A stretch of DNA of 51,889 bases from Clostridia bacterium (GTDB lineage: Bacteria; Bacillota; Clostridia; Christensenellales; Borkfalkiaceae): assembly GCA_014804975.1 (NCBI GenBank), contig JAAUYT010000015.1, positions 1 through 51,889 of the forward strand, in the 5' to 3' direction. Positions 41,750-49,688 of this stretch are shown here, one piece after another. Below the pieces are notes generated by a model. The model had not been told where the DNA came from. It saw only the letters and a list, made by a program, of their open reading frames with translations, and did not search any database. Within the stretch, counting starts at the first letter, position 1, and each line of letters opens with the position of its first letter. Made by a program: the position numbers and the translations under genes.

Positions 41750-44626
41750 TTGGAAACCAATCAGACTGAAAACCCTTCCGAAGAGAAGGAAGAGGCGGCA
41801 AAGGTAAAGAAAGCCGCAACGGAAAAAGCGCCCGAAAAAACGGAGAAGGCGGAAAAAGCCGCTCCGTCTAAAACCACGCGCGCAAGATCCGTAGGAAAGA
41901 AAACGCCGTCCGCGAAGCCCGCCGAAGCGGAAACGGGGGAAAAGCCCGCGCCTAAGGCGGAAGAGAAAGCCGTAAAACCCGCAGAAGAAGCGGAGGCAAC
42001 CGTCCAAACCGAGGCGGAGGGCGAAGCAAACAAAACGGAAAGCGCAGAGCCCGTGCACGAAGTCAAAAAGCGTGCGCACTTCTCTTCGCGTATGCTGAAC
42101 AGGGGCACGCCCGAGGAGCTTGAAAAGAAGAAGCGCAAAAAGCTCATGAAAAAGTTCCGTCGGGCAAAGAAGATTCCCAACAGCTCCGACGTGGAGCGCT
42201 TCACTCCCCCCATCGACCAGGGACTTTCGCCCGAACAGGTCGAGACGCGCTTTAATCAGTTTCTATTTAACGACGTCAATAAAAAATACTCCAAGTCGTA
42301 CAAGAGCATTTTCTTCGGCAATATCTGTACGGTGTTCAACCTTTTGTGCGTGTTGGTTGCCGCCGCCCTTGCCTTTGCCCGGGCTCCCATAACGCAGTTC
42401 CTGTTCGTAGGCATTTTTGCCGTGAACTTAGTGATCGGTATCGTGCAGGAAATCATTGCAAAGAAACAGACCGATAAGCTCTCCGTTTTGATATCCTCGA
42501 CCACGAAGGTCGTGCGAAACGGCATAACGGTGGAAATTCCCATACAGGACATCGTCGTCGACGACGTCATTATTATGGAAGCGGGACAGCAAGTCCCCGC
42601 CGACTGCATTATGGAGGACGGCAACGCAGAAGTAAACGAATCCCTTTTGACGGGTGAATCCGTGCCCATCAAAAAATCGCAGGGCGATATTCTCTATGCG
42701 GGAAGCTTTATTGCAAGCGGCTCGTGCAGGGTCCGCGCCGATAAGGTCGGAAAAGCGACTTATCTTAACAACCTTACCTCCAAGGCGAAAAAGTACAAGC
42801 GCCCGAAGTCGGAAATCCTCAACTCCATTCGCTTGTTTATCCGCGTGATCGGTATTATGATACCCTTCGTCGCAGCGGCAATGTTCTGGCGCAACTGGGA
42901 GCAGACCGATCACAATATGTCGCTTTCCCTTCAATATACGGGCTCGATCGTTATCGGTATGATCCCTTCGGGACTTCTCCTTCTTACCTCGCTTGCAATG
43001 GCGATCGGCGTAAGGCGGCTTGCTAAAAAACAGACCCTCGTGCAGGACTTGTACTCTTTGGAAATGCTCGCGCGCGTGAATACGCTCTGCCTCGACAAGA
43101 CGGGAACGATCACGGACGGCAGAATGACCGTGAACGATTGCATGGTTCTTTCAAGCTTTGTGGACTACACGATCGACGAAATCATGGGCTGTATGCTCGC
43201 ATCGCTCGAAGACAACAACCAAACCTCGATCGCGCTCTTCAACCGATTCGGGCATTCGAACGTGATGCAGCCGACGGCGACCCTGCCATTTTCGAGTAAG
43301 CGGAAGCTTTCCGCGGTCTCCTTCCAAGGCGTGGGCACCTTCGTTATGGGCGCGCCCGAATTCGTGCTCCGTCCCATGCCGCCGAAGATCGACAAGATCG
43401 TAAAGCAATACGCGCAGTCGGGCTTGCGCGTGCTCGTTCTGGCGTTCTCGCCCAATCAGATGAGCGGCGGAAGAGTCCCCTCTCTTCTGCGCCCCACGGC
43501 GATCATTACCCTTGTGGACAATATCCGCGAGGACGCGATCGAAACGATTAAATGGTTCCGTGAAAACGACGTGGATATCAAAATCATTTCGGGCGACAAC
43601 CCCGTGACCGTTTCGGAGGTTGCCCGCAGAGTCGGCGTGAAGCACGCGGGGCAGTATATCTCCCTCGACGGGCTTACCGATATCGAAGTCGAAAACGTCG
43701 CCAACCAATACACGGTGTTCGGACGCGTCACGCCCGAACAGAAGGCGATTTTAGTCCGCACCATTAAAAAGCAGGGCAACACGGTTGCCATGACGGGCGA
43801 CGGCGTAAATGATATCCTCGCCCTCAAAGAAGCGGACTGCGCGATTTCCGTTGCCTCGGGCAGCGAAGCGGCGCGCAACGTGTCGCATATCGTCCTTATG
43901 GACAACAATTTCCTGAACCTTCCGAACGTCGTTTACGAGGGGCGGCGGGTCATCAACAACATTAAAAACAGCGCTTCCCTCTATCTCATGAAAACGCTGT
44001 TCATCACGATACTTGCGATCATCTGCTTTGCAATGAATCACAAGTACTTCTTTACGACGGACAATATGCTCATCTTCGAAACGCTCGTCGCGGCGCTCCC
44101 GTCCTTCGTCATTTCGTTGCAGCCCAACAAGACCCGCGTGAAGGGAAAGTTCCTACTATATATCCTATCGCGATCTATCCCGTCCGCACTGACGCTTTTG
44201 TTCTGCGTAATGACCGTGTTCCTTGGAATACGCTTTGTTCCGGGAGGACAGCTCGGCGCGCTCGACGTCATCTATAAGGACGGCGTTCTGAACATGAACC
44301 CGACGGAAGCAGAGCTCATTGCCGCGGGCAACGACACCATCACAAACCCGCTCATGATGCTTGCCGTGACCGTCGGCGGTATGGTGACGCTGTTCAGAAT
44401 TTTGCAACCGTTTAACCTGTTGCGCTCGCTCACCTTTGTCGTGGCGTTCGGCGGTATGCTCGTCATACTCTGCGTGCCCATTTTGGGAACGATCGTGTAT
44501 AAGGGTTGGCTTGACGTGCATTTGACCTTTACGCAGATTTTGTATATCGTATGTACGATCCTTGCGGCGTTCCCTCTATCGAGCGGACTTATCAAGGCTT
44601 GCGATTTGATGAACAGTAAAGATTAG
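41750..44626 (+). CDS. P-type cation-transporting ATPase with low-complexity N-terminus
   Basis: The 958-residue protein has about 110 N-terminal residues of Lys/Glu/Ala/Pro low complexity, then a complete P-type ATPase: the actuator motif LLTGES, the phosphorylation motif LCLDKTGTITDG (Asp449), the hinge motif TGDGVNDILALKEADCAIS, and about ten membrane helices. Helix 4 reads IPSGLLLL, with Ser where calcium pumps have the ion-binding Glu of PEGL, so the ion is uncertain. Translation starts at TTG 41750, with GAAGAGG at 41739-41744; no ATG occurs before residue 110. It is a single gene. Confidence 0.9.
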   Translation: METNQTENPSEEKEEAAKVKKAATEKAPEKTEKAEKAAPSKTTRARSVGKKTPSAKPAEAETGEKPAPKAEEKAVKPAEEAEATVQTEAEGEANKTESAEPVHEVKKRAHFSSRMLNRGTPEELEKKKRKKLMKKFRRAKKIPNSSDVERFTPPIDQGLSPEQVETRFNQFLFNDVNKKYSKSYKSIFFGNICTVFNLLCVLVAAALAFARAPITQFLFVGIFAVNLVIGIVQEIIAKKQTDKLSVLISSTTKVVRNGITVEIPIQDIVVDDVIIMEAGQQVPADCIMEDGNAEVNESLLTGESVPIKKSQGDILYAGSFIASGSCRVRADKVGKATYLNNLTSKAKKYKRPKSEILNSIRLFIRVIGIMIPFVAAAMFWRNWEQTDHNMSLSLQYTGSIVIGMIPSGLLLLTSLAMAIGVRRLAKKQTLVQDLYSLEMLARVNTLCLDKTGTITDGRMTVNDCMVLSSFVDYTIDEIMGCMLASLEDNNQTSIALFNRFGHSNVMQPTATLPFSSKRKLSAVSFQGVGTFVMGAPEFVLRPMPPKIDKIVKQYAQSGLRVLVLAFSPNQMSGGRVPSLLRPTAIITLVDNIREDAIETIKWFRENDVDIKIISGDNPVTVSEVARRVGVKHAGQYISLDGLTDIEVENVANQYTVFGRVTPEQKAILVRTIKKQGNTVAMTGDGVNDILALKEADCAISVASGSEAARNVSHIVLMDNNFLNLPNVVYEGRRVINNIKNSASLYLMKTLFITILAIICFAMNHKYFFTTDNMLIFETLVAALPSFVISLQPNKTRVKGKFLLYILSRSIPSALTLLFCVMTVFLGIRFVPGGQLGALDVIYKDGVLNMNPTEAELIAAGNDTITNPLMMLAVTVGGMVTLFRILQPFNLLRSLTFVVAFGGMLVILCVPILGTIVYKGWLDVHLTFTQILYIVCTILAAFPLSSGLIKACDLMNSKD

Positions 44627-44639
44627 TAATAAAATGATT

Positions 44640-44672
44640 CAGCCCTCGGCGTTCCGCCGAGGGCTGTTTTTA
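44640..44672 (+). terminator. terminator of the P-type ATPase gene
   Basis: AGCCCTCGGCG-TTC-CGCCGAGGGCT followed by GTTTTT. Confidence 0.9.
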
Positions 44673-44684
44673 TGTAATCGCTTT

Positions 44685-45230
44685 TTAGAATTTATCCGCA
44701 AGCGCGGCGGCTTGTTTGACGCCGTCCGTTTTGTCGATATCTCCCACGTTCAACACGCCGGGGATCAACACCTCTCCGACCGACTTCCAATTAAGAAGCG
44801 CGGTACTCTTTTCGTAGGGGAGTTTTACGCCGTCCATGACCGTAACGTCGTCCTCCTCGCAGCAGGTAATGAGCGCGCACTCCTTCCCCGAAATATCCTT
44901 TTCCGCAACGCAGAAGGAATACAGCCTGTCGATCACGCCCTTGATCTGCGCGGGGAAGGAATACCAATACACGGGCGTCGTAAACACGATCCCGTCCGCG
45001 TCCAATATGTGCGGCGCGATTTGATTAAAGTCGTCGTCGAAGCTGCACGCCTTGCCCGTTTTGAAGCAGGTCGTGCAGGCATGACAGCCGCCTACCTTTT
45101 TGAGCGCCGCATCGAATCTTACGACCGTGTGCCCCTTTGCTTCCGCCGCCTTGATAAAGGCGTCCGTCATTTTAAAGCTGTTTCCGTTCTTACGGGGACT
45201 GCCCGTAATTACTACGATTTTTTTACTCAT
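44685..45230 (-). CDS. flavodoxin-fold NAD(P)H-dependent oxidoreductase
   Basis: The 181-residue protein belongs to the FMN reductase/flavodoxin family. It has the FMN phosphate loop GSPRKNGNSFKM (residues 10-21), the CHACTTCFKTGKAC cysteine-rich loop (49-62) and the TPVYWYSFPAQIKGVIDR motif near 85. It should use FMN to reduce quinones, metals or electrophiles. It is the second gene after the NTF2-like gene and divergent from an HxlR regulator, a common pairing for redox or electrophile sensing. Confidence 0.88.
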   Translation of the reverse strand: MSKKIVVITGSPRKNGNSFKMTDAFIKAAEAKGHTVVRFDAALKKVGGCHACTTCFKTGKACSFDDDFNQIAPHILDADGIVFTTPVYWYSFPAQIKGVIDRLYSFCVAEKDISGKECALITCCEEDDVTVMDGVKLPYEKSTALLNWKSVGEVLIPGVLNVGDIDKTDGVKQAAALADKF

Positions 45231-45239
45231 AATCCCTCC

Positions 45240-45623
45240 TTATTTTTTAATCGTATTTGAATTTTGGTTATACGCTTTTGCAACGCACTTCCATTCGCCG
45301 TTCATCTTTAAAAGCAACAGATAGTCCGTAAAGTCGATTCGATTCCCCCAGCCCTCTTCGAGAACGCGCACCACGGCAAGTGTTTCTTCGAGTGCGATAA
45401 CGTCGATACGCGCCTTGAAATTTTTGTCGCCCCCGACGGTATCCACGTTGTGATAAAACTGCTGAATGGAACCGTGTTCGAGCTCCCCGTCCAAATATCC
45501 GAACAACACCGCTTCGTCGACAAATAACTGCTTTGCGTATTTGCTGTTGCCCTCCGCAACGCTTTTCACGAAATTCATCGCCGCTTTTTCTACCGCTTCA
45601 TACTCTTTTAATTCCGCTCTCAT
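45240..45623 (-). CDS. NTF2-like (SnoaL/lumazine-binding type) protein
   Basis: The 127-residue protein starts at ATG 45623 with AAGGAG upstream. It has the cone-shaped NTF2-like pattern: an N-terminal helix (AVEKAAMNFVKSVAEGN), then beta strands ending in DYLLLLKMNGEWKCVAKAYN. Such proteins bind small ligands or catalyse simple reactions; the role is unknown here. It is the first gene of the operon with the flavodoxin-fold enzyme, under the promoter facing HxlR. Confidence 0.82.
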   Translation of the reverse strand: MRAELKEYEAVEKAAMNFVKSVAEGNSKYAKQLFVDEAVLFGYLDGELEHGSIQQFYHNVDTVGGDKNFKARIDVIALEETLAVVRVLEEGWGNRIDFTDYLLLLKMNGEWKCVAKAYNQNSNTIKK

Positions 45624-45648
45624 ACAAAATCTCCTTAAAAATTTATTC

Positions 45649-45711
45649 TTGACAATTCGTATTATACGGTATATAATAATTTTGTCAAGTACGCACATGA
45701 ATGTGCGGTAC
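45649..45711. promoter_or_regulatory. fully overlapping divergent promoters with palindrome
   Basis: Plus strand: TTGACA (45649-45654) and TATAAT (45672-45677), 17-bp spacer, drives hxlR. Minus strand: TTGACA (45683-45688) and TATAAT (45661-45666), 16-bp spacer, drives the NTF2-flavodoxin operon. Each -10 lies inside the other promoter. A palindrome GCACAT-GA-ATGTGC (45693-45706), extended by GTAC at both ends, is a likely HxlR operator. Confidence 0.75.
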
Positions 45712-45738
45712 TAACCAAAAGTAGAGTGTAAAACGGAT

Positions 45739-46074
45739 ATGGAAAACAAAAGATGTATCGCTTCCGAAAAACTATGCGAAACGGGATTCAGTTATACCCT
45801 GTCGCTCATCAACGGAAAGTATAAAATGACGATTTTGTATACGCTCATGGAATTTACCGTAGTTCGTTATAACGAACTACAACGGTACATTAAGGGAATC
45901 TCTTATAAAACGCTGAGCCTGTCGCTAAAAGAACTTGAAAACGACGGACTGATTATCCGCAAGGAATATCCGCAGATCCCGCCGAAGGTGGAATACAGTC
46001 TGTCGGAACGCGGAAAATCGCTGATGCCGATTTTAGACGGAATGTGCGAGTGGGGTGATAAAAACAGAATGTAA
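45739..46074 (+). CDS. HxlR-family winged-helix regulator
   Basis: The 111-residue HxlR/MarR-like DNA-binding protein contains the INGKYKMTILYTLMEFTVVRYNELQRYIKGISYKTLSLSLKELENDGLI core, followed by the wing (PPKVEYSLSERGKSLMPIL). A Cys near the N-terminus (Cys6 or Cys13) could sense electrophiles as in YodB/HypR-type HxlR proteins, but this is inference. It is divergent from the NTF2-flavodoxin operon that it probably controls. Confidence 0.92.
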   Translation: MENKRCIASEKLCETGFSYTLSLINGKYKMTILYTLMEFTVVRYNELQRYIKGISYKTLSLSLKELENDGLIIRKEYPQIPPKVEYSLSERGKSLMPILDGMCEWGDKNRM

Positions 46075-46103
46075 AAAGCGGCGGTATTTACCGCCGCTTT
46101 TTT
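46073..46103 (+). terminator. terminator of the HxlR gene
   Basis: AAAAAGCGGCGGT and ACCGCCGCTTTTT arms around a short AT loop, immediately after the stop. Confidence 0.9.
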
Positions 46104-46115
46104 AAATGCAACTCA

Positions 46116-46232
46116 CGCTTTCTATAAGCAAGCAAGACAAGGCGAACGAGGAAAACCCGACGGAGTTTACTGAGCGTAAATGACGAAGGGTTGCCGCAGT
46201 TCAACGCCGTATTGCGACGCTTAGAGAAAGCG
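46116..46232 (+). repeat. structured 117-bp repeat, copy 3
   Basis: This is the most divergent copy of the family. The terminal arms 46116-46129 and 46219-46232 pair with an A-U to G-C swap at the inner end (AAGC with GCTT). The inner stem is GAAC/GTTC (46144-46147 with 46199-46202), replacing GCGC/GCGC of copy 2 by two compensatory pairs. The AACCC/GGGTT pair and hairpin GTTTAC/GTAAAT are kept. It ends 7 bp from the nadA stop codon. Confidence 0.87.
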
Positions 46233-46239
46233 AAACAAT

Positions 46240-47154
46240 TTAACCGCCGAGCTCTATCATCTTATCGATACACTTCTTTGCTGCAAGCCGCAAGGGCTCG
46301 TCCAAAATAATTTCTTCGCCGCCGCCCAAAAGACAGTCGTACACGCTTTTCAGCGTCGTCAGCCGCATATCTTCACAAATAAGCTTTTTTGAGAGCGGAT
46401 AAAACTTTTTATCGGGACATTCGTATTGCAGATGCTCTACGATCGTATTCTCCGTTCCGATAATGAACTCTTTGCACGAACTCTTTTTGGCAAAGTCCAT
46501 AATGCCGCTTGTCGAGCCTATGTAGTCCGCCTTGTCCGTGACCTCTTTCAAGCATTCGGGGTGGACGAGAATGAGCGCGTTCGGGTGTTCCTCCTTTGCC
46601 CGCAGAACATCGCTGAGCCCCGTCTGCTTATGTACGGGACAGCCGCCGTCGAAAAAGTGAAAGGTCTTTTCGGGAAGGCTCTTCGCGCAGTAGCTGCCTA
46701 AGTTACAGTCGGGCACGAACAGTATTTCCTTTTCGGGAAGACGGGAAAGTACCTTCACCGCGGACGAAGACGTTACGCAAACGTCGCTCATCGCCTTGAC
46801 TCTTGCGGTGGTGTTGATATAAGCCGCCGTGACGGCGTTCGGATATTTCTTTTGAAGATCGCCTAAAAGCTCGGGCGTAAGCTCGTCCGCCATGGGACAG
46901 CCCGCGTCCTTTTCGGAAAGAATCACGCGCTTTTCGGGTGCGAGAATTTTGACCGTCTCCGCCATGAACCGCACGCCGCACATTAAAACGGTATCCTCTT
47001 TTGCGCCCTTGACCGCCGTCGCCAAACGGTAGCTGTCACCCGTGACGTCCGCGATCTCCAAAATTTCGTGCCGCTCGTAGGAGTGTGCAAGAATGAAGAC
47101 GCCCCTCTCTTTTTTCAGTCGCAGAATTTCATTCTGCAATTCCCGTACCGTCAT
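46240..47154 (-). CDS. nadA: quinolinate synthase A
   Basis: The 304-residue [4Fe-4S] enzyme joins iminoaspartate and dihydroxyacetone phosphate to make quinolinate for NAD. The three cluster cysteines are in LMCGVRFMAE, VHPECLKEV and LICEDMRLT. The AHSYERHEI motif and SGIMDF also fit the family. nadB and nadC are not nearby, so the iminoaspartate source lies elsewhere. Its start lies 26 bases inside the 3' end of dxs, a sign of coupled translation. Confidence 0.96.
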   Translation of the reverse strand: MTVRELQNEILRLKKERGVFILAHSYERHEILEIADVTGDSYRLATAVKGAKEDTVLMCGVRFMAETVKILAPEKRVILSEKDAGCPMADELTPELLGDLQKKYPNAVTAAYINTTARVKAMSDVCVTSSSAVKVLSRLPEKEILFVPDCNLGSYCAKSLPEKTFHFFDGGCPVHKQTGLSDVLRAKEEHPNALILVHPECLKEVTDKADYIGSTSGIMDFAKKSSCKEFIIGTENTIVEHLQYECPDKKFYPLSKKLICEDMRLTTLKSVYDCLLGGGEEIILDEPLRLAAKKCIDKMIELGG

Positions 47155-49015
47155 TTTTTGACCTTCTTTCGATTTCCTCGATTATTTTTTCGGAAGTGAA
47201 TCCGTACTCTTCGAATAGTTCGTTAAGCGTGCCCTGTCCCGCAAAGCCCTCGATCGCGTGAACAGTCACTTCGCATTTCCCCGAAAGTCCCGCCGCAAAC
47301 TTCTCGCCAATACCGCCCGTCTTGCTTCCCTCTTCGAGGAAGTACACGGTCTTTGCGCTCTTCAAAAGCGGAGCGATTTTTGCAAAGTCAAGCGGGAAGA
47401 TTTTTTTAAGTCTCAAAACGCCCGTCTTACGCTTTTCATTCAGAATCGCCGCCGCCTCGCGCGCCACGGAGGCAACCCGCCCGTAGGTGACGATCACGGT
47501 TTTTGCGCTCTCGATTTCGGGCGAATAGGCGAAGTCGTCCTCTTCCGTCTCTTCCCTCTCCCCTGCAAGCTCCCCGCCCTTGGGGTAGCGGACGATTGAA
47601 ATTTTATCGCTCGCAAGAGCACGGTCAAAAGATGCGGAAAGCTCCTTATAGGTTTCGGGCGCGTAGATTTCCGTATTCGGGACTGCGGTAAACAGAGGCA
47701 CGTCGAATATCCCTTGATGCGTAATTCCGTCTCCCTCGACGAATCCGCAGTGGTCGAGAAGCAGGGTAAGCGGAAGCTCTTGCAGCGACACGTCGTGCAG
47801 CAGCTGATCGCACACCCTTTGTGCGAAGGTCGAATAGAGTACGAGTACGGGCTTTAAGCCGTTCCTTGCAAGCCCGCCCGAAAAGGTGACGGCGTGCTCT
47901 TCGGCAATGCCCACGTCGAAGAAGCGTTCGGGGAACCTCTCGGAAAATTCCGTAAGCCCCGTTCCATCGCACATGGCGGCGGTCAGAGCGCAAATTTTAG
48001 GATCGCTTTCCGCACGCTCCGAAAGGAGCCTGCCCGCTTCCCTCGTAAAGCTCGTAGAATCGGAAGGTCGTACGCCCTTTTCGCGGTCGAAGGGCGCGAC
48101 CGAATGATAAACGTCGGGCTCTTCTTCCGCAAACTTGTAGCCCTTGCCCTTCTTCGTTTTTACGTTGACGACGGCGATCGTGTTGTGCGATTTCGCCTCG
48201 TTAAAAATATTGATCAGCTTTTTAAGGTTGTGCCCGTCTATGGGACCGTAATATTTAACGCCCATATCCTCGAACACGGTGTTGCGCACGAACACGCTCT
48301 TTAAAAACCGCTTGAACCCGCGGAGCATTCTGTCGATGGGTTTCCCAATAAGGGGAATCTTACTTAACACCCGCTCCAAACGGTACTTAAAGCTGAAATA
48401 GCGTTTGCTCGTGCGGAGCTTCGTCAAGTGGTTGTGCATTCCCCCGATGTTCGCGGAAATGGACATATCGTTGTCGTTCACGACAATAAGCAGGCGCAAT
48501 TCCTTGTCTGCGCAGTTGTTGAGCGCCTCGTAGACCATGCCGTTCGTGAGCGATCCGTCGCCGATCACGCAGACCGTGTAAGCGTCGCTTCCGTTAAGTC
48601 TGTTCGCCGCCGCAAGCCCCAACGCCTGCGAAAGCGAAGCGCCGCTGTGCCCTTCGCTCAGAGCGTCGTATTCGCTCTCTCCGCCCCGTTCGAAGCCGGA
48701 GATTCCGTCCTTTTGGCGGAGCGTGGAAAATTCCTCCTCGCGCCCCGTAACGAGCTTGTGCGCATAGCTTTGGTGCCCCACGTCAAAGAGGAACTGATCC
48801 TTGGGCGCGTTGAAAACTCGGTGCAGGGCAAGCGTGACTTCCACCAAACCGAGGTTGGAGGCCAGGTGCCCGCCGTTCTGAGAGACGGTATTTATAATTT
48901 TTTCTCTGATTTCGTCCGCGAGCGAGGAGAGCTCTTCTACGGTGAGCACCTTCAACACGTCGGGCGAATGTAAGTTTTCAAGCACAGTTTTACCGCCAAA
49001 GCTTTTTTTAATCAT
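47129..49015 (-). CDS. dxs: 1-deoxy-D-xylulose-5-phosphate synthase
   Basis: The 628-residue thiamine diphosphate enzyme condenses pyruvate and glyceraldehyde 3-phosphate, the first step of the non-mevalonate isoprenoid pathway. The N-terminal HLASNLGLVEVTLALH motif, the TPP motif GDGSLTNGMVYEALNN, the DHCGFVEGDGITHQG transketolase segment and the C-terminal domain are all present. It completes a pathway pair with ispE in this window. Confidence 0.98.
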   Translation of the reverse strand: MIKKSFGGKTVLENLHSPDVLKVLTVEELSSLADEIREKIINTVSQNGGHLASNLGLVEVTLALHRVFNAPKDQFLFDVGHQSYAHKLVTGREEEFSTLRQKDGISGFERGGESEYDALSEGHSGASLSQALGLAAANRLNGSDAYTVCVIGDGSLTNGMVYEALNNCADKELRLLIVVNDNDMSISANIGGMHNHLTKLRTSKRYFSFKYRLERVLSKIPLIGKPIDRMLRGFKRFLKSVFVRNTVFEDMGVKYYGPIDGHNLKKLINIFNEAKSHNTIAVVNVKTKKGKGYKFAEEEPDVYHSVAPFDREKGVRPSDSTSFTREAGRLLSERAESDPKICALTAAMCDGTGLTEFSERFPERFFDVGIAEEHAVTFSGGLARNGLKPVLVLYSTFAQRVCDQLLHDVSLQELPLTLLLDHCGFVEGDGITHQGIFDVPLFTAVPNTEIYAPETYKELSASFDRALASDKISIVRYPKGGELAGEREETEEDDFAYSPEIESAKTVIVTYGRVASVAREAAAILNEKRKTGVLRLKKIFPLDFAKIAPLLKSAKTVYFLEEGSKTGGIGEKFAAGLSGKCEVTVHAIEGFAGQGTLNELFEEYGFTSEKIIEEIERRSKNDGTGIAE

Positions 49016-49064
49016 ACCACTTTATCATATCCACCGTCAAGTAGAAAAGTGTAATTCAAAGCTT

Positions 49065-49688
49065 CTATGAATTTAACAATACCTCTTTCAATACGGGAGA
49101 AAATTCCTCTTCGGCGCACGCAGTCAAGGCGTAACCGTCAAGCGCATATTCCCGAATGGGGAGCGCCGCGCCGCCTCGAACGACCTCTTTGCACAGGTCG
49201 ACCTCGAACTCTTTTGGGGAGGCAAGCCCCGTTCCGAGGAATTTTGCCGCGCTCTCCTTCGCCGTCCAAAGGCGGAAGAACGCCCCCGCGCGCTCTTCTT
49301 CGGAAAGATCATATAGATACGCGCACTCGCGCTCCGTGCACACGCGTTTTATCAGCTTTTCTTGTACGGGGGCTATCTTTTCAATATCTACCCCGACTTC
49401 TCCGCCCCCAACCGCCAACACCGCAACCGTTCCGCTGTGCGACAGATTGAAGTGAAACCCGTCGATATAAGGCTTGCCGTGCTCGCCGTAGGATACGGCA
49501 GCTCCCGTAAGCCCCGCGCGGCTGAGCGCGCAGTCCAACAGATACCCCGCCCCCGCCGAAAGATAGGCGGCGCTCGTCGTGCGGTAACGCTCCGCTCTTT
49601 GCCTGCGCTCTTCGGACAGTCTATTCAATAGTTCCCGATATTGCTCCGCCGTAAACGAAGCGGTATCGATATAACTAATCTCTACCAC
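49065..49688 (-). CDS. 4'-phosphopantetheinyl transferase (Sfp type)
   Basis: The 207-residue enzyme moves phosphopantetheine from CoA onto carrier proteins. The motifs are HGKPYIDGFHFNLSHS, GVDIEKI (metal-binding Asp) and FFRLWTAKESAAKFLG (catalytic Glu and Lys). Sfp-type proteins are usually linked to non-ribosomal peptide or polyketide synthesis, but no synthase is present here, so the partner is elsewhere or it activates the fatty-acid carrier. The gene overlaps the MFS gene by 14 bases. Confidence 0.93.
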   Translation of the reverse strand: MVEISYIDTASFTAEQYRELLNRLSEERRQRAERYRTTSAAYLSAGAGYLLDCALSRAGLTGAAVSYGEHGKPYIDGFHFNLSHSGTVAVLAVGGGEVGVDIEKIAPVQEKLIKRVCTERECAYLYDLSEEERAGAFFRLWTAKESAAKFLGTGLASPKEFEVDLCKEVVRGGAALPIREYALDGYALTACAEEEFSPVLKEVLLNS

